From Armatimonadota bacterium (GTDB lineage: Bacteria > Armatimonadota > Zipacnadia > Zipacnadales > FEN-943): 5,557 nucleotides of DNA. The notes below the pieces were generated by a model that was not told the origin of the DNA, did no database searches, and saw only the letters and a list, made by a program, of their open reading frames with translations. This document shows, piece by piece, positions 1 through 5,557 of this stretch. The stretch covers positions 1 through 5,557 of the forward strand of contig JANZZA010000577.1 of NCBI GenBank assembly GCA_026419655.1, given 5' to 3'. Both the position numbers and the translations under genes were made by a program. The first letter of the stretch is position 1. Every line of letters begins with the position of its first letter.

Positions 1-162
1 GTTGCAAAATCTGGTGTCGGCTTATCTGGGTCAAAAAGTGTACAACGGTGTGCGCTTAACCTTATCACCCGCGACTGCGCCTGGGCGCCGGGAAACGGCT
101 TTTGCAACAGTCTCCAAAGGCAGCCGCGGCAAGCTGAGAAAGACCGGGTGGTTGTAGCGTGA
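1..162 (+). other. 3' tail of an unidentified upstream gene, frame unresolved
   Basis: Two forward frames stay open from the left edge. One (from base 2) ends at TAG 155-157, one base before the ricT start; it would encode 51 residues ending in SKGSRGKLRKTGWL, with about 61% G/C at third positions. The other (from base 1) ends at TGA 160-162, giving a GTGA overlap with the ricT start, with about 55% G/C at third positions. Neither peptide matches a family I recognise. In many genomes the gene before ricT is holB (DNA polymerase III delta'), but I do not see the usual end of that protein here. The frame ending at 157 is slightly favoured. The stretch could also be partly non-coding. Confidence 0.3.
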
Positions 163-1256
163 ACGGCGAAATAGAGGAAACGTTCCAGCCTGAGGCTGAA
201 GGGGCTGCGGGACTGAAAGGAGCCCAACTGGTCCCTGCGATAGGGGTGCGATTTGGCATTGGAGAGAGCGTGGTGTATTACCGCCGAGGGCGGCTGCACG
301 TAGTCCCCGGTGACCTGGTGGTTGCCCAGATAGACAGGGCTGTGGACGTTGGGCGAGTGGTTTCGGTTTGCGATGTAGATGAAGAAAGGATCGAGCGCGC
401 AGGCTCAGTGCTGCGCCGGGCCAACGAGAGAGACATCGCACGCCAGAAGAGCCTTGCTGGTCGGCGCAAGGAAGCGCTGCGGTATTGCCGGGAACGCATC
501 GAGGCCCACAGGCTGCCGATGAAACTGATTGACTGCCACTGTACCCTGGACGGCCGGCGCCTAGTGTTCTATTTCGCTGCTGAGGGCCGAGTGGACTTCC
601 GGGCGCTGGTCAGGGACCTGGCGCACCATTTCCACTGCCGCATCGAGCTGAGGCAAGTAGGAGTGCGCGACCATGCGCGGATGCTCGGCGGCCTTGGGCC
701 TTGTGGCAGGCCCCTGTGCTGCGCACAGTTCCTGAAGACCTTCGAGCCAGTCAGCATAAGGGCTGCTAAGGACCAGGGAATTGCTCTCAACCCAGCTAAA
801 CTAAGCGGCCTCTGCGACCGGTTGATGTGCTGCTTGCTCTATGAGCATGCCTGCTATCGAGAGCTGAGCAAGGACATGCCCAAGGTCGGCGAGGTAGTGG
901 ACACGCCCCAGGGTCCTGGTAAGGTCGAAGCGGTCAATGTGCTCGCTCATACCGTCGCGGTGGAGCTGGAAGACGGCCGCAAGCTCAGCTTTTCCGCCGG
1001 GGAGCTTCGGCGAGAGCTTGGCAGTGAGGCTGGCCAGGCGGCAGAGGCCGACCAAGAAGAACTAGAGCCAACCGAGGACGTGGAAGTTCTGACAGGGGAA
1101 GCAGAAGCCGAAGCATCTGGAGGTCTGGCTGAAATAGTTGGGGCGGTGGAAGGTGCGGCGACCCCGGCATCCGAAACCCCCGTCCCTTCGTCTGCGGGTA
1201 GCGCTCCGAGGAGCAGGCGGTGGCGCCGCCGCAGACGGCCGGGCAGGCAGAGGTGA
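159..1256 (+). CDS. ricT: PSP1-domain protein, RicT/YaaT family
   Basis: Predicted 365-residue cytoplasmic protein of the PSP1 C-terminal domain family. In Bacillus subtilis RicT works with RicA and RicF in an Fe-S-containing complex that assists RNase Y in mRNA processing. The family core is clear: an N-terminal segment beginning around GVRFGIG (residues 30-36), the LGGLGPCGRPLCC block (C182, C187, C188), then NPAKLSGLCDRLMCCLLYE with C219, C224 and C225, plus C232. After this comes the PKVGEVVDTPQGPGKV beta-rich segment. These cysteines are candidate Fe-S ligands. Residues from about 288 form an acidic, Ala/Glu-rich low-complexity extension that ends in an Arg-rich tail (351-365). The GTG start at 159 is the only candidate, because an in-frame TGA lies at 135-137; the SD is weak (GGGTGG around 146-151), which fits coupling to the upstream frame. 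Family assignment is firm; a partnership with RicA/RicF is not visible here. Confidence 0.93.
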   Translation: MNGEIEETFQPEAEGAAGLKGAQLVPAIGVRFGIGESVVYYRRGRLHVVPGDLVVAQIDRAVDVGRVVSVCDVDEERIERAGSVLRRANERDIARQKSLAGRRKEALRYCRERIEAHRLPMKLIDCHCTLDGRRLVFYFAAEGRVDFRALVRDLAHHFHCRIELRQVGVRDHARMLGGLGPCGRPLCCAQFLKTFEPVSIRAAKDQGIALNPAKLSGLCDRLMCCLLYEHACYRELSKDMPKVGEVVDTPQGPGKVEAVNVLAHTVAVELEDGRKLSFSAGELRRELGSEAGQAAEADQEELEPTEDVEVLTGEAEAEASGGLAEIVGAVEGAATPASETPVPSSAGSAPRSRRWRRRRRPGRQR

Positions 1257-1261
1257 GGTGA
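1255..1261 (+). promoter_or_regulatory. Ribosome binding site of the fmdB-like gene, across the ricT stop
   Basis: GAGGTGA lies 8 nt before the ATG at 1270 and shares bases with the ricT stop codon (TGA 1254-1256). It is the second copy of a tandem GAGGTGAGGTGA (1250-1261). It fixes the short ATG start and rejects the longer in-frame start at 1138 inside ricT. The layout suggests translational coupling. Confidence 0.7.
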
Positions 1262-1269
1262 ACTGCGCT

Positions 1270-1506
1270 ATGCCCACTTACTCGTACAAATGCGACAACT
1301 GCGAAGTCACCTTCGACCTTCTCCGTCCGCGATCGGAGCGCGATGAAGCGGCACGGTGCCCTGTGTGCGGAGAGAAGACTAACCGGCGCCTGATGGCTGC
1401 CCCGAATATTCGCAGTCGCAATTCTGGCGGCAGCACGACCAGCCTTTCTGGTGACGCTTGCTCGTCGTGCAGGTCTGGTAGCTGCGCGACTTGCGCACGC
1501 GCTTAG
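1270..1506 (+). CDS. FmdB-type zinc-ribbon protein
   Basis: A 78-residue protein starting MPTYSYKCDNC, the hallmark opening of the FmdB/CxxC_CxxC_SSSS putative regulatory family. It carries a four-cysteine zinc ribbon: C8 and C11 in KCDNC, then the CPVCG pair about 20 residues later. The ribbon is followed by a polar Gly/Ser-rich linker and a second cysteine cluster at the C-terminus (CSSCRSGSC and CATC, within residues 64-76). Family members were named from formamidase operons, but their biochemical role is generally unknown; regulatory or metal-binding roles are only inferred. The ATG at 1270 is preferred because it gives the canonical family N-terminus and a good Shine-Dalgarno. It lies between ricT and metG, probably co-transcribed with ricT. 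The family call is secure and the function open. Confidence 0.9.
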   Translation: MPTYSYKCDNCEVTFDLLRPRSERDEAARCPVCGEKTNRRLMAAPNIRSRNSGGSTTSLSGDACSSCRSGSCATCARA

Positions 1507-1680
1507 TCGAGACACCGCCGGATTGCCCCAGGTGCTTTTCACTCGACACGATGCTTGGGAAAGGGACAGCGCTTCAGGTAAATCGCAAGAAGACGGAGAT
1601 CCCGGCAGGACTTTGCGGCAAGACAGAGCGACATGTTTTGCTTGCGGTGGTAGCAGGACAGTAGCCAGGGAGGTCAACGG
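1507..1680 (+). other. Intergenic leader before metG, no gene supported
   Basis: This is the largest gap in the window. I looked for a T-box (specifier stem and the conserved AGGGTGG-type sequence), a SAM riboswitch, a sigma-70-type promoter and a terminator, and found no convincing example. A modest inverted pair CGCAAG (1584-1589) and CTTGCG (1641-1646) could form a long-loop stem. A 37-codon ATG frame at 1551-1664 lacks an SD and codon bias. A promoter or leader for metG may lie here but cannot be assigned by eye. Confidence 0.5.
1667..1674 (+). promoter_or_regulatory. Strong ribosome binding site of metG
   Basis: AGGGAGGT is a close match to the anti-Shine-Dalgarno complement and sits 6 nt before the ATG at 1681. 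It is the best SD in the window and settles the metG start. Confidence 0.85.
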
Positions 1681-3642
1681 ATGGAGAAGACTGGCGCAAA
1701 CGGCGTTTTCTACGTCACGACGCCTATATATTATGTGAATGCTCTCCCCCACATCGGCCATTCTTATACCACGGTAGCCGCTGACGTGGTGGCCCGCTAC
1801 CGGCGGCTTCGCGGTCAGCGCGTCCTTTTCGCCACCGGCACCGACGAGCACGGGCAGAAAGTCTTCCGGTCGGCCCAGGCTCAGGGCAAAAACCCGCAGG
1901 CCTTTGTGGACGAGATAGCTGCCGCTTACCAGAAGGCCTGGAAAGCTTTCCACATCGAATACGACGCCTTCATCCGCACCACCAACACCACCCACGTTGC
2001 TACCGTCCAGTACGTGTTCGACAAACTCCGCGCCAGTGGGGACATATATCCGGGCGAATACGAGGGCTGGTACTGCACGGCCTGCGAGAGTTCCTTCCGT
2101 GAGGACGAGCTCAGGGACGGCAACTGCCCCGACTGCGGCAGGAGCGTGGAGCATGCATCCCAGCCAGCGTACTTCTTCCGGACGAGCAAGTACGCTGAAA
2201 GGATCCTGAGGTACCTGGAAGACCATCCCGATTTTATAATCCCCAGGTCGCGGCAGAACGAGGTGATTTCTTTTGTCTCGGCTGGCCTGCGGGACGCGTG
2301 CGTGAGCCGCCGCCGCACCGACTGGGATATACCCGTGCCAGACGACGACAGCCAGTCCATCTATGTATGGTTTGACGCGCTGATTAACTACCTGACGGTA
2401 GCCGGCTACCCGGATGACCCGGAGAAATTCGCCCAGGTCTGGCCGCCCGACGTGCAGCTCATGGGCAAGGACATCTTGCCACGTTTCCACGCCACGCTCT
2501 GGCCAGCCATGCTCATGGCTCTGGACTTGCCTCTGCCCAGGCAACTTGTCGCTCACGGTTGGTGGGTAGCTCCCGCTAGCGACAAGACCGGGCTGACAAA
2601 AATCAGCAAGAGTAAGGGCAATGTTATTGACCCCTTGCAGGCAGCGGCTAACCTGGCCCACGTGTCAGGGGCTGACGGCGACGTGGCTGTGGACGCCATC
2701 CGCTACTACATGCTCCGGGAAGTCACCTTTGGCCTCGACGGCGTTTTTAGCATGGATAGCGTCGTGGACCGCTTCAACGCCGATCTAGCAAATGACCTGG
2801 GGAACCTGCTTAACCGCTCCCTGCCTCTAGTTCACCGGTTCCTGGCTGGTTGCCTACCTGCTCCATCCGGCGACCTGGAGTTGACCGAGGACATTGAAGC
2901 CGCTCGACAGGCCTGCGAGCAAGCCATGGACCAGTATGATTTCAGCGGTGCCCTGGAAGCCCTTTGGGCGCTGGTGCGGCGGGCGAACAAGTTCCTCGAC
3001 GAGCGAGCACCGTGGAATCTGCACAAAGCTGGTCACACCGAAGCGGCCGGACAGGTTCTGTATGAGGTGGCAGACGTGGCGAGGTGTGTGGCTCTGGGCA
3101 TAGCGCCCTTCATGCCGTATGTGGCAGCAGAAATATGGCGTCAGTTGGGGCTGGAGGAAACCCAGGAGACAATGCGCTGGCAGGACTTTGCGCCTGGCCG
3201 CACTCCCGCCCATACTGCCGTAGGCGAGCCGCGGCCGATATTCCCGCGCATAGATGTGAACAAGCTCCAGCAGGCCGAAGTGGAGCAGAAGGCCAGACAG
3301 GAGAAGTCCACTGAAGGCCTAGTGACGCTGGCAGAGTTTGCGCGGGTGGACCTGCGGGCTGGCAAGGTACTTGCGGCCGAGCGCATACCCAAAGCGGACA
3401 AGCTCCTGAAGCTGATCGTGGACGTTGGCGAGGACCAACCCCGTGAGATTGTGGCGGGGCTAGCGCCAAGGTTCCAGCCTGAAGACCTTGTGGGGCTAAC
3501 GGTCGTCGTGGTGGCAAACCTGGAACCGGCGACGATAAGAGGTGCAAGGTCGCAAGGGATGGTGCTGGCGGCAGGAGCGCAAGAGCCGGTGGCAATGGTT
3601 GTCCTGTCTCCCGACTGCCCGCCGGGAACGAAGGTGCGATAA
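1681..3642 (+). CDS. metG: Methionine--tRNA ligase with C-terminal tRNA-binding domain
   Basis: Class I aminoacyl-tRNA synthetase, 653 residues, charging tRNA-Met (initiator and elongator) with methionine using ATP in the cytoplasm. Visible parts: the Rossmann-fold start TTPIYYVNALPHIGH with HIGH at 24-27; GTDEHGQK; a single zinc knuckle C132-x2-C135 and C149-x2-C152; WFDALINYL; and a KISKS loop (307-311), a variant of KMSKS. The loop is preceded by about six more residues than usual after HGWW. The helical anticodon-binding domain follows; N375, R379 and W445 probably correspond to the anticodon-reading Asn, Arg and Trp of the E. coli enzyme (from memory). Residues about 549-653 form an EMAPII/Trbp111-like OB fold that binds tRNA and aids dimerisation. 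Length is normal for the Bacillus-type enzyme with this appendix. The HD-GYP gene follows 4 nt after the TAA. Confidence 0.97.
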   Translation: MEKTGANGVFYVTTPIYYVNALPHIGHSYTTVAADVVARYRRLRGQRVLFATGTDEHGQKVFRSAQAQGKNPQAFVDEIAAAYQKAWKAFHIEYDAFIRTTNTTHVATVQYVFDKLRASGDIYPGEYEGWYCTACESSFREDELRDGNCPDCGRSVEHASQPAYFFRTSKYAERILRYLEDHPDFIIPRSRQNEVISFVSAGLRDACVSRRRTDWDIPVPDDDSQSIYVWFDALINYLTVAGYPDDPEKFAQVWPPDVQLMGKDILPRFHATLWPAMLMALDLPLPRQLVAHGWWVAPASDKTGLTKISKSKGNVIDPLQAAANLAHVSGADGDVAVDAIRYYMLREVTFGLDGVFSMDSVVDRFNADLANDLGNLLNRSLPLVHRFLAGCLPAPSGDLELTEDIEAARQACEQAMDQYDFSGALEALWALVRRANKFLDERAPWNLHKAGHTEAAGQVLYEVADVARCVALGIAPFMPYVAAEIWRQLGLEETQETMRWQDFAPGRTPAHTAVGEPRPIFPRIDVNKLQQAEVEQKARQEKSTEGLVTLAEFARVDLRAGKVLAAERIPKADKLLKLIVDVGEDQPREIVAGLAPRFQPEDLVGLTVVVVANLEPATIRGARSQGMVLAAGAQEPVAMVVLSPDCPPGTKVR

Positions 3643-3646
3643 AACA

Positions 3647-5179
3647 ATGTCTACGAATCACACAGAAGCACACGTCGCTTTTTCCACGGTTCGGCGACGG
3701 CCAGCTTGGTGGGCGGTGGTGGCGTCGCTGCTGGCGCTTCTACTCTCCTTGGCCGGCATAACCGTGGTGGTCTACCTGGCGGGCACCAAGAGCGTGGCCA
3801 CGCACCTGTATTATTTACCCATAATCTACGCCGGGTACTTTTTTGGCGACTATGGGGCGCTGGTAACCTTGCTCCTGGCGGCGGCACTAACGGCTTACGG
3901 TGCGCCGGCGGAGGTTCTGGAGGACGGCACAACGGTGCCCCAGGCGCCCGCAGACGTTATCATCCGCGCCTTCACCTTCTTCGTCGTGGGCATGGCTGCA
4001 TCGCGCACGTCCACGGAGCTGCGCCGACGCGCCACCGAGTTTCGCACGCTCTACGAAGTCGCCCATAGCATAAGCTCCACTCTGCGCCTGCGCCAGGTCC
4101 TGGAGCTTATCGTAAAACACGCACTTTCCGTAATAGAAGCCCGAGGATGTTCTATACGTCTCTACAGGCCCGACACCGGTGAGCTAGAGCTGGTGGCCAT
4201 GGAAGGCCTCAACGATGCCTACTGGGGCAAAGGGCCTGTACGCATTGAGGACAGCCCGGTAGACCAGCGGGCAATGGGTGGCGAAGTGGTACTGATTGAG
4301 GATGCGGGACGCGCGGGTGAGTTTCAGTACCCGGCGGCCGCCCGCAAGGCAGGTATCGGGGCCGTCCTGACGGTCCCTCTGCGGTCGAAGGATGAGGTGC
4401 TGGGAGTGATGCGGGTTTACTCAAGGCGCCCGGGGCGCTTCGCAGCCAGGGAAGTGGAACTGCTCACAACCTTCGCAACCCAGGCCGCCGTGGCCATTGA
4501 AAATGCAGAGCTGTACGAGGACATCCGCCGTAACTACTACGAGACCGTCCGTGCTCTCACTTCGGCCATCGAGGCCCGCGACCAGGCCACCTATCGGCAC
4601 TCTGAGCGGGTAACAACTCTTACGGTGGCACTGGCCGAAGAGATGGGCCTCTCGCCCGACGAAATCGAACTGGTGCAATTTGGCTCGATCTTGCACGACA
4701 TAGGCAAAATTGGGCTGGAGAGCCAGAGCGCCGGTGCCCCGGGCAGCACCGAGGAAGTGTTCTACCGGATGCATCCGCTCATCGGAACGAGCATTCTCCA
4801 GCCGATAACCTTCCTAAAGCCCGTGCTTTGCATAGTGACAGGACACCACGAGCGCTGGGACGGCACGGGCTTCCCCGAGGGGCTGGCGGGCAAAGACATA
4901 CCCTTCTACGCAAGACTTGTCGCCGTCACTGATGCTTACGAGCGATGCCTAAACCCGCGTGACCCGGAGGAGCCCGGAATGGAACCCGACAATGCTCTGG
5001 AAGAAGTCACGGCGGGCGCTGGTAGTCGTTTCGACCCGGAAGTGGTGGCGGCTTTCCGGCGGCTGATGAGAAGGCGACCAGAGCTTCACTTTCCGCCGAT
5101 GCGGGAAATACCGCTGCCCCCATCGCCCATCTTCGGCGCGGATGAACATAGCCAGGAAGGGCGGGAGACAGAGTCGTGA
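3647..5179 (+). CDS. Membrane-anchored GAF and HD-GYP domain protein, probable cyclic di-GMP phosphodiesterase
   Basis: A 510-residue signalling protein. Residues 16-18 are RRR, followed by hydrophobic segments at about 21-45, 54-67, 70-86 and 103-118, probably four membrane passes; the LYYLPIIYAGYFFGDYGALVTLL stretch resembles DUF4118-type sensor modules. A GAF domain spans about 150-288, preceded by a short helix. The HD-GYP domain (about 300-475) shows H318 (RHSERV), H350-D351 and K354 in HDIGK, H376, H400-H401-E402 and D429, so the usual metal and catalytic positions are present. The name motif reads GFP (408-410) and the DALT/RPY segment after it is replaced. Family members hydrolyse cyclic di-GMP, and some act on cGAMP. 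The ATG at 3647 is chosen because AAGGTG (3631-3636) precedes it; an in-frame ATG at 3542 would lie inside metG. Ligand and substrate are inferred. Confidence 0.9.
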   Translation: MSTNHTEAHVAFSTVRRRPAWWAVVASLLALLLSLAGITVVVYLAGTKSVATHLYYLPIIYAGYFFGDYGALVTLLLAAALTAYGAPAEVLEDGTTVPQAPADVIIRAFTFFVVGMAASRTSTELRRRATEFRTLYEVAHSISSTLRLRQVLELIVKHALSVIEARGCSIRLYRPDTGELELVAMEGLNDAYWGKGPVRIEDSPVDQRAMGGEVVLIEDAGRAGEFQYPAAARKAGIGAVLTVPLRSKDEVLGVMRVYSRRPGRFAAREVELLTTFATQAAVAIENAELYEDIRRNYYETVRALTSAIEARDQATYRHSERVTTLTVALAEEMGLSPDEIELVQFGSILHDIGKIGLESQSAGAPGSTEEVFYRMHPLIGTSILQPITFLKPVLCIVTGHHERWDGTGFPEGLAGKDIPFYARLVAVTDAYERCLNPRDPEEPGMEPDNALEEVTAGAGSRFDPEVVAAFRRLMRRRPELHFPPMREIPLPPSPIFGADEHSQEGRETES

Positions 5180-5557
5180 AGAAGACCCGCGTTTTCGGGT
5201 GGGTAGCCTTGGCGGCGGTCACTGGGGGGGCAGGAATGGGGCTGTGGGCTACAGCGCGCACGCCCTCAGAAGTTGCCGGGCCGCTGCCCAACGAGGTGCT
5301 CCAAAAACTGACTGGCAAACACTGGTACCGCGTGAGCTTAATGGGACAGGCGAGCGGCTGGGCAATGTATGAGCCCTGGCTGGATGCCGGTCCTGACGGC
5401 GCCTCGCGACTGTACCCCCGCCAGCGGCTACATTTCCAGGTCGAGCTAAACGGCCAGCAACTCAGCGCCTCCAGCGAAACCCTCGTGGAAACCGACGGCT
5501 TGCTGAGGCCGGTAAAGATCACGATGGTTGCCGACGAGCTGGGGCGAGAAAAGACAG
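5176..5557 (+). CDS. Partial exported or membrane-anchored protein, possibly the N-terminal part of a transglutaminase-like protein
   Basis: An open frame of 127 codons runs off the right edge. It starts at GTG 5176, overlapping the HD-GYP stop as GTGA, with GGGAG at 5163-5167 eight bases upstream. The N-terminus (KKTR, then a hydrophobic stretch to about residue 26 ending LWATA) looks like a signal peptide or single membrane anchor, so the rest is probably outside the cytoplasm. The following region (HWYRVSLMGQASGWAMYEPWL, then a strand-rich stretch with ETLVETDGLLRPVKIT) resembles the beta-rich domain often preceding bacterial transglutaminase-like cores, where a WY..L.G...G pattern opens the fold. 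The catalytic Cys-His-Asp part would be beyond the window, so the family is inference only. A later ATG at 5236 would remove the signal-like segment and is disfavoured. Confidence 0.75.
   Translation, partial: MKKTRVFGWVALAAVTGGAGMGLWATARTPSEVAGPLPNEVLQKLTGKHWYRVSLMGQASGWAMYEPWLDAGPDGASRLYPRQRLHFQVELNGQQLSASSETLVETDGLLRPVKITMVADELGREKT

Noticed and set aside
1..60. Sigma-70 promoter for ricT using TTGCAA at 3-8 or nearby
   Set aside because: No -10-like hexamer lies at 16-18 bp spacing from any -35-like element, and the ricT start is contiguous with an upstream open frame.
1551..1664. 37-codon ATG frame in the gap before metG, ending just before the metG SD
   Set aside because: There is no Shine-Dalgarno before its ATG and third-position G/C is near background (about 56%). 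It resembles no leader peptide I know, for example it has no run of methionines.
1507..1680. T-box or SAM riboswitch controlling metG
   Set aside because: GCGGTGGTAGC at 1644-1654 faintly recalls a T-box element, but the conserved AGGGTGGNACCGCG and a terminator stem are missing, and no SAM riboswitch core is visible.
1451..1738. 95-codon + strand frame bridging the fmdB-like gene and metG
   Set aside because: It overlaps the end of fmdB and the conserved start of metG out of frame, and its product resembles nothing known.
985..2661. Long 558-codon open frame on the minus strand
   Set aside because: It runs antisense through ricT, fmdB and metG, each supported by clear family motifs on the + strand. 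Its product resembles no known family and it is a by-product of GC-rich codon use.
3542..3646. Upstream ATG extending the HD-GYP protein by 35 residues into metG
   Set aside because: The extra residues are an out-of-frame reading of the conserved metG 3' end and lack an SD; the ATG at 3647 follows AAGGTG and gives a normal membrane-protein N-terminus.
3110..3673. Overlapping minus-strand open frames opposite the 3' part of metG
   Set aside because: They lie opposite the conserved tRNA-binding domain of MetRS, have Pro/Leu/Arg-rich low-complexity products, and lack a convincing start signal.
1..5557. CRISPR arrays, insertion sequences, tRNA genes, attachment sites
   Set aside because: I saw no direct-repeat arrays, transposase motifs, cloverleaf sequence or terminal repeats; the window is densely packed with housekeeping and signalling genes.

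Overview
The window is a compact, roughly 58-60% GC (by eye) bacterial segment with every credible gene on the + strand. It covers the 3' tail of an unidentified upstream gene, a PSP1-domain protein of the RicT/YaaT family (159-1256), a small FmdB-type zinc-ribbon protein (1270-1506), methionyl-tRNA synthetase (1681-3642), a membrane-anchored GAF + HD-GYP signalling protein (3647-5179), and the start of an exported or membrane-anchored protein that runs off the right edge (5176-5557).

The order ricT - fmdB-like - metG resembles what I recall, unchecked, for Dehalococcoidia (Chloroflexota). A ricT-metG neighbourhood is also known from Firmicutes. The GAF/HD-GYP architecture, the Cys-rich tail of the FmdB-like protein and the GC content suit a deep-branching anaerobe of one of these groups. 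This is inference: there is no rRNA or other phylogenetic marker, and metG alone would need a tree.

Layout. Positions 1-158 hold the end of something upstream; two reading frames stay open there and I cannot identify the product. ricT follows with no real gap, and the fmdB-like gene starts 13 nt after it with its Shine-Dalgarno lying across the ricT stop. A 174-nt gap (1507-1680) without a convincing gene or riboswitch precedes metG, which has the strongest ribosome binding site in the window. The HD-GYP gene starts 4 nt after metG, and the last gene overlaps the HD-GYP stop by a GTGA junction. The last three genes therefore look like one translationally coupled unit, with ricT-fmdB probably read into it.

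Functionally, the first part is an RNA-processing and translation block (RicT, MetRS). The second part is signalling and cell-envelope, with an HD-GYP protein predicted to hydrolyse cyclic di-GMP. Nothing here is clearly a new biological system. The points most worth a second look are the tight coupling of metG to an HD-GYP sensor, the altered C-terminal part of that HD-GYP domain, an insertion before a KISKS (not KMSKS) loop in MetRS, and an acidic/Arg-rich tail on RicT.
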